Below are positions 35,526 to 47,200 of a stretch of DNA of 64,000 nt, piece by piece. The notes beneath the pieces were generated by a model. It did not search any database and was not told the DNA's origin. It saw only the letters and a program-made list of their open reading frames with translations. Numbering within the stretch: the first letter of the stretch is position 1; each line of letters opens with the position of its first letter. A program made the translations under genes and the position numbers. This stretch comes from Tamarix chinensis (Eukaryota > Streptophyta > Magnoliopsida > Caryophyllales > Tamaricaceae): NCBI GenBank assembly GCA_030549775.1, contig CM060175.1:40584915-40648914 (forward strand), written 5' to 3'.

Positions 35526-36631
35526 TCAGTTGGCAACCACATGGCATAGTGTAGAATGTGAGGTCTTCCTACTCAAGGCATTTGCAACCATGTTGGCCTT
35601 ATCATCATGGTAGTTCAACTTAATATCATAATCCTTCACAAGCTCTAGCCACCTCCTTTGCCTCAAGTTGAGTTCTTTCTGCGTGAAAATATACTTGAGG
35701 CTCTTGTGGTCCGTAAAGAATTTATACTTTGCCCTATATAAATAGTGCCTCCAAATCTTCAGGGTAAAAACAACAGTAGCTAACTCCAGGTCATGTGTGG
35801 GATAATTTTGATCATGTTTCTTCTGCTGTCGTGAGGCATAAGCTACCACTTTACCCTTCTGCATCAACACGCATCTTAACCCATACTTGGATGCATCACT
35901 GTAGACTTCAAACTCTTCTGTCCCCTCTAGTAAGGTCAACATTGGTGTAGAGGTTAACCATCTCTTCAGCTCTTGGAAAGCCTTTTCACAATCCTCATCC
36001 CATTGGAATTTTGTGGACTCCTTCAGGAGATTAGTCAACGGTATGGCAATCTTAGAAAAGTTTTGCATAAATCGTCTATAGTATCCAACCAAACCCAAAA
36101 AACTCCGAATCTCTATTATAATTGTAGGGGCTTCCACTCTGTGATTGCCACGATCTTAGCTAGGTCCATAGCTACTACTCTAGTTGATACAATATGACCA
36201 AGAAAAGCTACCTCCTGGAGCCAAAATCCATACTTCAACAACTTCGCATACAAGTGATGCTCTCTCAACATATTCAGAATGGTGCGTAAATGCTCCTCAT
36301 TTCCTTGGGAATACACCAAAATATCATTAATGAATACCACTACAAATTGATCAAGGAAAGGTCTGAATATCCTCGTCATCATATCCATGAAAACTATGGG
36401 GGCATTTGTAAGTCCGAAGGGCATTATCGTAAACTCATAATGTCCATACTAGGTCCGAAATGCAGTCTTCATAATATTAGCATCAGCAATCCTCAACTGG
36501 TGGTATCCGGACCTCAAATCTATATTGGAAAATACCCTAGCACGCTTAAGCTGGTCAAATAAATCATCGATTCTAGGAAGTATATACCGGTTCTTTACTG
36601 TTAGCTGATTCAACCCTCGGTAGTCAATGCT
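35526..36631 (-). pseudogene. Reverse transcriptase (5'-truncated) and RNase H, decayed
   Basis: RT begins in mid-domain at 36631 ([20 protein letters not shown]), continues through [13 protein letters not shown], one stop, [16 protein letters not shown], and the active-site box [11 protein letters not shown], in which the first of the two catalytic Asp is Asn. A frameshift near 36130 leads into an open 204-codon stretch (36137-35526) with the RT connection ([15 protein letters not shown]) and RNase H ([52 protein letters not shown]). Sequence before DYRG is deleted; it abuts the 5' LTR remnant. Confidence 0.88.
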
Positions 36632-36675
36632 TATTTAACTAAAATTCTCAAAACTAGTATTTTTAGGGCATTGCA
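36632..36675 (-). mobile_element. 5' LTR remnant, 44 bp
   Basis: Nearly identical to the 5' start of the 3' LTR (33850-33807): on the minus strand it begins TGCAATGCCCTAAAAATACT. It ends abruptly at the RT sequence, marking the deletion breakpoint. Confidence 0.85.
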
Positions 36676-36680
36676 ACGAC

Positions 36681-38140
36681 CTTAAGTCGTGTCCTGTTTG
36701 TGGCTTATTTGAATTTTTAAAAGAAAAATGCTTCAATTATAACTTAAAGATAAATTATCATCCAATACCTTGATTTGATAAAATGATTGATGGAATCTAT
36801 AAAAAGAACAAGTGAAAGTCAAGAACAAACCATGTTCGCACTCAGTTTGCTCTAACAACTAAGACATTTATGAAATCTATTCACAAAGTAATATGATGAT
36901 GGAAAAACTACATATTAGATTCACACATAAACAAAGAGGGACACATATTAGTTCCTATCCTATAGCATATTAGTCTACTTCTTTAAGCTCCTCTTACTTC
37001 TATATTGATGATCTCATGAATTTGGTGGTGACCTAATATTCTCAATTAAACATCAATTTAACCATTGGTATGGCTTTGTTTCATCAAATTTCTACTAGAA
37101 TTAAGGTTGTCATCAGTGTAAGGCCTTGAAATCAATTTGAATGTATGTTTTATGATGAAAATAGGTTCAAAATGGAGAAGCAAAAAAGTGAGGTGTAAGA
37201 ACTCGTGTAGTTAACAACAACACAAACTAGCACTCTCAACTTTAAGTTGTGGTAGGGATTGTCGTTGTTCGCTTTTGGTTGCACAAGTGTTTTACTACTA
37301 TCTGGCTCGAGCTGCATCATGATATAGCATTGTCCACCACAAGCTTCGACAAGATCTGCTGCTAGCTTTATATTATGGCTACTCTTCTTGCGACCTATCG
37401 AATCTTGTAGCTATAATCTAAGCTCCACTAGTTAGATGTGCCACAAATCTTTTACACAAACAATACACATAAAAATTGAGTAGTTTCTTTACATTGGATG
37501 CAAATATTGTACATTGGAAGATTCACTTTTGTGCTTGATGTTGCTGATACAAGGGTTATGGCGAGGAGTACGTTAGGAGGAAGAATCAGCAGGAAGATGA
37601 TGAGCGTGAGGAGTGAATGGAGGTGAGGTTTATGAGGATAAATGAAAGATGTGATCGGCACTTGATGCACGATATTTTCTTACATAGTAAGTAGTAACTA
37701 GCCAGTTTTCCAAAAATACTAAACGCTCCACTGCTAATAGCTCCTCCCGGTAGCACCTCTGAACCCAAATTCTGTCAAAAACCGGAAATTGTTCATCATT
37801 TGTTTGCCTCATCATTCCTCCTCTCCCGGCATTTCCTTAACGCGACAACACTGTTTATCTTTCTTGCCGCCTCTCTTTCTACTCTGAGAACATCGACTAC
37901 TTACATCATGTAACATAATATTTCAAATTTCTCTCTCATAATACGCTTGAATTCCAACCGTCAATCTCTCACTTTCATATCTGGGTCACGGATCCTGTTG
38001 AAAAGTTGCATGGAATCAACATTGAGCACCCGTTGAAGCCGACCGGATCATTTTAGTTCAAGCTCTCTTCCCCCTTTATTCTTTTTGGATTTCTGTAATC
38101 TATTTTGCACCGTTTTTCCTTTGCAACGAGAAACAAAGTA
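36681..38140. other. Intergenic sequence and presumed promoter of the LRR gene
   Basis: Unique-looking A+T-rich sequence with no retroelement signature. Short minus-strand frames at 37452-37815 have no recognisable product. A pyrimidine-rich stretch (CTCTCTTCCCCCTTTATTC near 38062) lies about 160 bp before the start codon and may be near the transcription start. No clear TATA box was found. Confidence 0.4.
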
Positions 38141-38170
38141 ATGAGAACGAAGTTGTCAATTCCCCTTTGA
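38141..38170 (+). CDS. Putative upstream ORF, 9 codons
   Basis: ATG at 38141 opens MRTKLSIPL and stops at 38170, 58 bases before the main ATG. It would count as an upstream ORF only if transcription starts left of 38141, which the sequence cannot prove. If so, it could lower translation of the LRR gene. Confidence 0.3.
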   Translation: MRTKLSIPL

Positions 38171-38228
38171 TTCGATCGACAGAAACCCTGATTCATCGAC
38201 AGTTAAATACCCTTACTACTATCAAAAA

Positions 38229-41200
38229 ATGACGGTTATTGTTACTGGAGATCGGTACCTCGAATCTCTGGTAAAATTCGTTGAGAATAATGTCAGCCCA
38301 CTAATCGAAGGCTCGTTAATATTGAAACTCAATCCTATAGGTCTTCACTACGTGCAATCACGACTCGAAGCTCTTAACGAACTTGAGAGGTTGATTTCGG
38401 GTGCTCCCGTTGATTATCTTCGAGCTTACGTCTCTGATCTCGGTGACCATCGTGCTCTTGAGCAAGTTCGTAGAATCCTCTGCCGTCTGACTTCATTGAA
38501 GGTTGTTACTGTTTTGCCATCTCCAGCAAGAGATCCTACTCCGCTTTCTTTGCTTCCTTTTACCCGACTGAAGGTTTTGGAGCTTCGTGGTTGTGATCTT
38601 TCTACCTCTGCAGCTAAGGGTCTTCTTGAATTGCGGCATTCTTTAGAAAAACTTGTGTGTCATAATTCAACTGTAAGGAGTTTATTCATTCATCACTTCG
38701 TTTCTCACTTCTGCTATATCATATCATGTTATGTCAACATTTTTGACTCTGTTGTGTTTCTACACATTTCTATACACTATAGGATGCCCTGCGACATGTA
38801 TTTGCTAGTAGAATTGCTGACATAAAGGACTCACCACAATGGAGCCGCCTTTCTTTTGTTTCATGTGCTTGTAACGGTTTAATTCTCATGGACGAATCAC
38901 TTCAGCTCCTTCCTGCTGTTGAAACTCTTGATTTGAGTCGAAACAAGTTTGCCAAAGTTGATAATCTCCGCAAATGTACTAAATTGACCCAACTGGATGT
39001 GGGTTTCAATCAGCTCCGATCTGTTGCATCATTCTGTGAGGTACCAGCGCTTGCATACCGACTATCCCTTTCTTTTAGATATTAAAGTTGTGCAAGTTTC
39101 TTGTTACATGGTGGTTGTAAGTTGTATAATTATGAAGGGTAAGTGGTATACACTGCATTATCAATTTAAAAAGTGGACCTGAAAGCAAAATCATTTTGAA
39201 GAGGAGTAATTTTATTGTTTTGTGGTGAAATCGAGTATCTGGAAACCTGATCTAATGATATTTCACCATTTTATGGTGTCATGATTCATGCGTATACTTT
39301 ATTTTGTGGAAAACTGCTAAAACCACCTGTAACTAAAGTCCATCCTTATCTGTAAAAAGTTGTTTAAAATAAATGAGGTTAAATTAAATAAATAATCAAT
39401 TTACCCTCATTTATTCAATCTATTAGCTCGTTCTTCCTCTATAATAAAATATTGGCAATTTGATATGTAAATTTTATGTTTTGTTGACTTGGTATGGAGG
39501 AGGAAAAGAGAAAGGGAAAAAAAGAGAAAAATAGAAAAAGATGAGCGGGGAATTTTGATGAGTGCACACTGGTCGTTTGGCATTTCTTAATGTTAAGGGG
39601 TGGTGTTGATTTGTTGCTAATGGACTTAGATTTCGCCGTTTCTGTTTCACAATATATGTTACATTAGCTTTTTAATCTTTGTTTCAAATATAAATCACAT
39701 TACAGAAACTTATAACAATTAAATACTGCATTTCCCATTATACTTTTCTATTCTCTGTTTTACTAAGAGCATAAACTATTAGTCTTCAAGTTTCCAAAGC
39801 ACATCTAACTAAAGATATATTATTCATTTTAGATAATATATTTTCTCAATTTCATTGTTGTGTCCATACTGAATGAGACCTATATTATGAAACAGAGAAT
39901 TGTTGTTTTGAATTTTTATTTTTGTGAATCGTGTTTTTCTGCAGTTTAGTATGCGTTTATCCACTTCTTCTTTTCCTGAAATTCATCATGCTAGCTATGG
40001 ACTCTGTTGCGTCTCACTCAGTTTTCTTCTTTCTGTTCATTCCTGGCTGAATAACCTGGCTTTTTTTTTTCATCTGTGACAATAATACAGTCAATGCAAG
40101 CTTAATCATGACAATGACTCGAACTTTTCATCAGCAAGCTTCATCTTAGATCTTATTTGGTTATATAAAATGTAGTTTTTAAGAAAAATAATTCTGATTT
40201 AACTAGATTGCCATTCATACTCATTCCTGTCATCTCTGTCCCATTTCTTTCACATTATAGTCTAACAACATCCTTTTCCAACCTTCATGGGGAAGACCTA
40301 GAAGCCTACAGCTTCTGCATGATTATGATTCAAATGTGTTGGCGTCTTCTGTGGCAGAGTGTTTATTTATTTATTTACTTCTTATTTTTTTTATTTGGTT
40401 TGTGGTTTACTCATAATTAAATTAAAAGTAGTCTGCAATGCCTTGGCTCTTAGATGCAGCTTATCATATATGCTTGACATCTGTCCATGGACATCATCTT
40501 CTTGAATAGTTTGTGACTCATATTTTTCTTGCCAAACTATGCAGATCAACTCTCACATTCTGAAACTTGTCATTAGAAACAATGCACTTACTACATTGCG
40601 AGGGATTGAGCATTTAAAGTCTCTTGAAGGTCTTGACCTTTGTTACAACATCATCTCCAATTTTTCAGAGCTAGAGGTCCTTTCAAGCCTCCCATCACTG
40701 AATAGCTTGTGGTTGGAAGGGAACCCTTTGTGTTGTGCTCGATGGTATCGTCCACAAGTTTTCAGCTTTTTTACTTACCCTGAAAAAGTGAGTTGTGGTT
40801 CATATCTATATGGATTGTCCTTGATACAAGATTCACTTCATTTTTTCTGTTATTTTCTTGCATGTTTCTTTTCCATTTATGAAGTAGCATGAATTTGTAC
40901 ATGGCCTGATCGTACCTCTTGCATTTTGGTATATGGTGGTTATAGTTGAAATTGGATGAAAAGGAAATGAACACAGGAGAGTATTGGAAGAGGCAGATTA
41001 TAATTGCCAGAAGACACAAAAGGCCAGCCAGCTATGGATTTTACTCTCCTGTAAGGGAAGATGCTGAAGATGAAAGATGTGCAAATTTGAAAAACGTGAG
41101 TCATCTTTCCTAATACCTATTTTTTGTGAATAGTTTTGGTAATTTTCTGTTAATCGTCCCCTTTTTATGTGATTGATTCTATCAGAAAAAATTCTCTCGT

Positions 41201-44200
41201 GTAGCATGCATTGAAAGTGAAGAACATAGTGTATTATCTGAACAAGACTCAGCATCATGTGCTGATAATGAGATTCAACTTGAAGATGAGAATGCTGCCT
41301 CTGATGATGAATCCGAAGTAGTTGATCTCATGAATAGAATTGAGTTAATGAAGCAACAGCGCTCTGTTCTTTGGTTGCGAGATGTCAAGGAGTGGATGGA
41401 TCATGGATCCAAGAATCTTGTGGATGGAACTAAATATGGTGGATCTATACTGGATTCTTGTAAAGCAAATTATTTGAGTGATACAATCAGCCAGGGACAA
41501 GTCGGAGAGAGCCCAAGAGATGTATCAAGCCTGATCCAAGTTTCGGAAGGTGATACTGGTGCAAATATTCTCGAATCTGGTTCTTTTACCGATATCTCAG
41601 GTGGATTTCATGGTTACCAGTCCTTTAATAATGCAGCTGAAACAGCTGCAAAGTTTCTCTTCAGGGACAACTTCCAGGAATACGAATGTTTAGGAATAAA
41701 TTTGGATGTGAATCCGTATAATGACTTACATAAGATCAACTACAAGTCTCTACCAGGGTCATTCCTTATCCCGCAGGATTTGAGCATTACTTCGTTGGCG
41801 GTCTTCAATGATATCATGGAGCCACAGTCTTCCTCTACTTGTCATGGATCTCCTCCTCATTATCAAGAAGACTTACTTCATCGACGTCATAACTTGGAGG
41901 AAGAGTTCTTACAGCTTTCTGTAGAGTCGATGTCTGTAGCATCATCTGATAGTGATACCAGCTCCAGTGAAGATGAGATGCATGAATATTTTCTGCATTC
42001 TTCTCAAGTTGGACCATCGGTGAATGAAGAACCTGTAGAAAGAGATATGAATGGGCATACCTTGCTGTCTCTTCCCATGGAAAGGAAGGACAATGGATCA
42101 GAAGAAACCCCTGTTGATTCTAGCAATGCTGTGAGAATTAACGATAAAAGGAAGTTAAAAAGAAGAGTTGTTTCTCTGCCAGAAGAGAATTATGTCTCTG
42201 GGGAGACTGATCTTTCTTGGAAGTCTAATAGGGAGGTAGGTTTTCCTGAGAAGAGCTTTCTAGATGAGAGGTGGCATACGTGTGACCAGAATGATTTTAC
42301 TAGCAAAGAATATAAAGAGAAAGATCCAAACATGCCTCCACTTCTTGATGAGGATGATGGAGTCCTTTCTGTTGACTATTCATCACTGAAGGTTGATGAC
42401 TACGTTCAGTATTATTTCAATACAATTCTTGCAGACTCTGCTGTTCATGAGACTTGTAAGCAGTATATTCTCTGCAATTGTCTGGTATACCATCAGGCAC
42501 AATACTTAGAAAGGTACAGTTCTCCTGCTTTGTATAACCCTTTTGTCTCATATATAACCATGTTTTCTTTAAATGGATTCCATTAATCTGTCTGGATGTT
42601 TTGTGTGTTGTTTTATACAATTCTCTTCTGTTCAAGTGTACTTATGCTAAAGAGGCAACGTAAGGCTATTGTAGCCTTAGTTTCGGTGCAAATCTCACTA
42701 ATTTCCGTAACCTAACTCTGAAAAAAATCAAAGTAGATAGGTGAAAGTTACTCAGTATGATTAAATTTATAAGTAAAAGATAATTCCAAATCCTAACAAA
42801 CATTGGAAATACTAAAAGGCACAGTAATAAAAATCCAACTTGATTTTATATCAACCACAACTCCTAGACATGTGAGACCTAAGGAAATAGGTGTATTCAT
42901 GAGATATTTGAAAAGGCCTAAGGGGCACCTAAGTGAGAGGGTTCCTAGAGCCTAGAGGCTAGGCTCAAGGCAATGATGCATGCCTAGGCAAAGTGAGATA
43001 CCAAAATTGCTTAAAAAAGCTATGTTTGACTCAAGTTTTCAGAACAGAATACCATAATCAAAAAAGGTATTTTAAACGTATTAGCACTTCTTACTATCAA
43101 GACTAGTGAGATAATAAAAAATCATCATCCTCCAAAAGTGCATCTTCATTCAGCAATGCATCTGACCAGTAGCCTTCATTATTGTTGTCTACTTATTCTT
43201 TCTCTATTTTCTTGTCTAGACATATATGTTTGTGATGGTAGATGTTTTGAATGAAAATAAATTTTTGAAAATAGCTAATTATAAATATCTTTATTTTTTT
43301 CCATTTAAAATATATCTATTGCTTTTTCCAAGACCTTACATTCCCTAATCCATTCTCCTCCAAACCTGAAATTTATTTATTTTATTGATTGCTAAATTTT
43401 TGAATGAAAAAACTTGATAGCTAATTATAGTAAGGCATGTGCCTTTGGGGCTTCATGTGCGTCTGCACCTTAATGTGCCTAGTGCACCTTAGCGACACCT
43501 CAACAAACTTGCCTTGCCTAGATGAAAATAGCCCCTAACCCCTAATGCTTGACTCCTTGTGCCTTAGGTGCACCTTTGTAAACGTTGTATTCATGGGCTT
43601 ATGTCCTTTCCAATGGGTTAATAAAAGGGGCTGAGCTACAACTTCAAGTCTTGTGAAAGTTGAGGTTGTTCAACGTCAAAAACATGCTCATTGGTAGAAT
43701 ACTCACCTTTTTGGGGAACCAAGGTTGAGCCATTCTGCTCTTATAATTTTTGCATAGTGTTGGAAAGCTCTTGTGAATATAATCATATTGGTCATAGATA
43801 AAACATGTTGGCTAATGCTCTTAGAAAAGGACTTTGGCAAATAGGTTGATCATAAGAACCTTTGTTAGCAATAGGCAACGTGATTAATTGAGTGGAAGCT
43901 TCTATCCTTAACCTTGAGCCTTATATCTTCACAAATACCTTAATATATCAAAAGCACACTTTGCGAGCTTTTGAAACTCCTAATTGTAAAGCCCCAACAT
44001 CTCAAGTCACTATAGATAGCTTGCAAAATGTGGAAAGCAATTTTTTGCTTGTAGTTGGCAAGAATGAATTTGTCAGCCGTCAGTTGTTGTTGTAGGTGAT
44101 TACAATCAATGACTGATCAGCTTGAGGAATATATTTGAGTTTGATTAACCACATGCTGGCATACTCCGTGAAACATTTGGTAGTCATTTGAACCTTTTCA

Positions 44201-47200
44201 GTACTTGACTATGCTAAACCATCTAAATAGATTGTCTAGATTTTCTTCTCCATTAAAATACGGAAGAATAATAATTATGCCATAGTTAGGGAGACCTTAG
44301 TTTGTGTTGCTAGAGCATTGTGAGTCTAAACCACTGTAACAACAAAAGGTGAGATTGGAGTAGAGTTCTTAGTGTCATTTTGTTTGGCTCGTTTGTGAAC
44401 AAGTTTAGTAATGTCATTAATTGTATTCCAACAAATTATTTGACCTTTAGTTGTAAGGCTTGGGAAGCCTCATTTCTAGTCATGTTGAGTATGAAGAAAA
44501 ATAATAAGAAAAGGACAAAATATATTTAGGTACCTGATATTTGGCCTAATATTTTTGGAGTTTATTTTATTTTAATAATTCTGCTTAGTTATCTTCACAT
44601 TTCATCTTGGTTTCACTTGGTTACCCCAGTGGTAAATAAATCACCATTTGTATTTCATTTAAGTACTCAAGTGAAACTAAATTAATATGTGAAGGTACCT
44701 TAGTGAAATTATTAAACATAGGTATCCAAAAAGTATTAGGTCAAATGTCACGTGGTGTGAGTTGTGATAAATGTGCACTAGATATGTATATGGCGACAAC
44801 CACATGTGGTAGTGTACTCAGGAAAACGAGTAATATAATGAGGAGGAGAGTATTGTTCCACACATAATGGATTAGTACAATGCTATAGGATCTTTATGGG
44901 GTATAAAGAAGAAAATTCAAGGAAAAAAGTGCTGAAAATAAGGGACACTAAGACTAGTATAACGAACTAAAACAAGATTAAACTAGTTTGAAAGTTAAAG
45001 GTTATGTGAAATAAAATAATCAGGCAAGGAGGATGCTAAGACAATGTTGTAGGATTGTTATGGCGTATAAAGAAGAAAATTCAAGCAAAAAAGTGCTGAA
45101 AATAAGGGAGACTTAGACTAGTCTAAGGTACTAAAATAAGATTAAACTAGTTCGAAAGTTAAAAGTTGTGTGAAACAAAAAATTAAAAAAGTCAGGCAAG
45201 GAGGAGGAAGGGATCTTGATTCTCCTAGCATGCACATCACACACATATTGTAGCAGGCAAACACATTTACGTGGGCAATATGGCACTCTACTCTCCTTTT
45301 GGGGGTAAAGCATACTCTAGTTGAAGCTACTCCATATGTATGAACTTATCACCATGGTGAAGCCACACTATTTTAGATCATCAGTCATGCCTAATCCTTA
45401 GTCAATCAATTGATATTATCTCTGTTAAGCTTTCCATTTGTGGTCAATATACAACATACATCAACAATCAACATACAAATGAAAATAGTCATAAAAGGAT
45501 TACAATGCTACGACAATTTGCTTAGTACATGTTACGGTTCCTTATGATCCACCCCACAAAAAGTACTCAGATCACGTCGAGTTTCAGTATGAAAACAAGG
45601 AAAATAAGAAATCAAATCAAGGAAGAAATGCTCCCTTGAGTGCTTTAGCCATGCTTGGAGTTGTACTCAGCTTCCTCTTCGTCCGTCAGCTCCTGATTTA
45701 GCTTTTCCTCTTCTAATGGTGATAGAATCTTGTGTTCCTTTTGTCCTTTCTTTCCTTTAATAGACCAAGAGGTTGGAGAGGATGGGATATGCGGCTTTAG
45801 CCCTTTGTTAAGGTTGTAGTAGTCTGTTGGCTGAGGCGGTTATTCATGCTATTATGACAACTGGAACTGGAGCATCATGTACCGCGATTATCTATAGCTT
45901 GGCTATACACTATAGCATTGGTCTATCCTATATCATCTACGATTGCCTGCAATATAAAACATTTAACATTAATCCAAAGTAGAAACAACTAGTTTTACAA
46001 TTTGTTTCATTGTGTTTTGGATGCTTGGAGTTGACATAATGAAAACCTGCATACCTTGATACTATGGGGATGCTAAAAGTGCACAATTGCTTTGCACGTT
46101 GATACTACCACAAAAACACTTCCGAGAGTTATCAATGCCCTCCCTCTAGCTTGAATTGTTGGGATGCAACTCTTAGTGCTGTCTATGACCATGGAGAGCA
46201 TCGTCTCTTCGTTTTCAGTAGAGTCACCTAAAAAAATAAGTAACAATTTTGAAAATTGCAAGCATTTAAGGAAATGGTTATAAAAGTCAGCATTAATATG
46301 TGTAAATTCCCCTAGCTTCTTATCACTTGGGCCTACTAAACTTAATTGTCATGCCAATATGATGTGAATAAGGCCTTTTCCTACAAGTCATGTTATAGCA
46401 TTCTTGCTTAGCTCCTATCTTGTAGAACCTTATATATATATATATATATATTTTTTTTTTTTAAAAAAATAAAAAATAACAATATAGGCTTCCTCAAGTG
46501 ATTAGCGCCTTTTTTACGCTTTACATTTGACAACTTTGGCCACTCAACTCTAACAATTATTCAAGAATTGCTGTAACAAATTTTTACCTTGCAACACTTT
46601 TTAATACAAGTGTACACAGATCTCGTGCTATTTATGGTGTGGCCGTTGTCAACATGCAATTTAAACCCTCTTATTGTCAATTTTAGTATTAATAAATAAG
46701 GGTATCGTTCTAGGCGGAGGATTGATACCTCACTTTTATTTGCTAATCATACAAAGAAAATAAAACACAAAGACTAACTAAAACTCTAAACTCTCACAAA
46801 AATAAATAAATAAGAAAATACTAATAATGAAAAAATATGGATATAGGGGCTTTAAAATAGAAAATATCAAAAATAAATAAAATAAAATAATAAAAATAAT
46901 AAAAATAATAGGTGAATGCGAATATGATGAATGCACTAGGGAAGGTGAAATCCGCCAATAAATTAGATTGAAATATAACAATAATTATTAAGTCATCTTA
47001 AAGAGACCGGTGAACTTGCACGTCCAAAGTAAGTTTGTACATCTTATATTATTTTCCTAAAGTAATTAATATGACAAATCACCAATATTAAATCCTAGAA
47101 GTATAATCGAAACAAGTGACTCCTATATTTAACTAGATTTAAAGCATTAAGTAAGGATGCCGGTCTAAGTATCCAAACTAGTACTTCAAGCATGTCTAGT

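Larger units (their letters stand above)
29424..36675 (-). mobile_element. Gypsy (chromodomain-type) element, 5' deleted, with target duplication
   Basis: Minus orientation. The 3' LTR is 33850-29424; internal pol lies at 33851-36631; a 44-bp remnant of the 5' LTR lies at 36675-36632. ACGAT (29419-29423) and ACGAC (36676-36680) flank the whole, a 5-bp duplication with one change. Both outer ends are therefore original, and the loss of the rest of the 5' LTR, primer site, gag, protease and the start of RT was an internal deletion after insertion. The LTR belongs to the same family as 5246-9515. Confidence 0.9.

Noticed and set aside
37452..37815. Minus-strand frames upstream of the LRR gene
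   Set aside because: Short, overlapping, no recognisable product. The region is more likely promoter or intergenic.
46778..46981. Hydrophobic 67-codon minus-strand frame
   Set aside because: Comes from AAATA/AATAA simple-sequence DNA, not a membrane protein.
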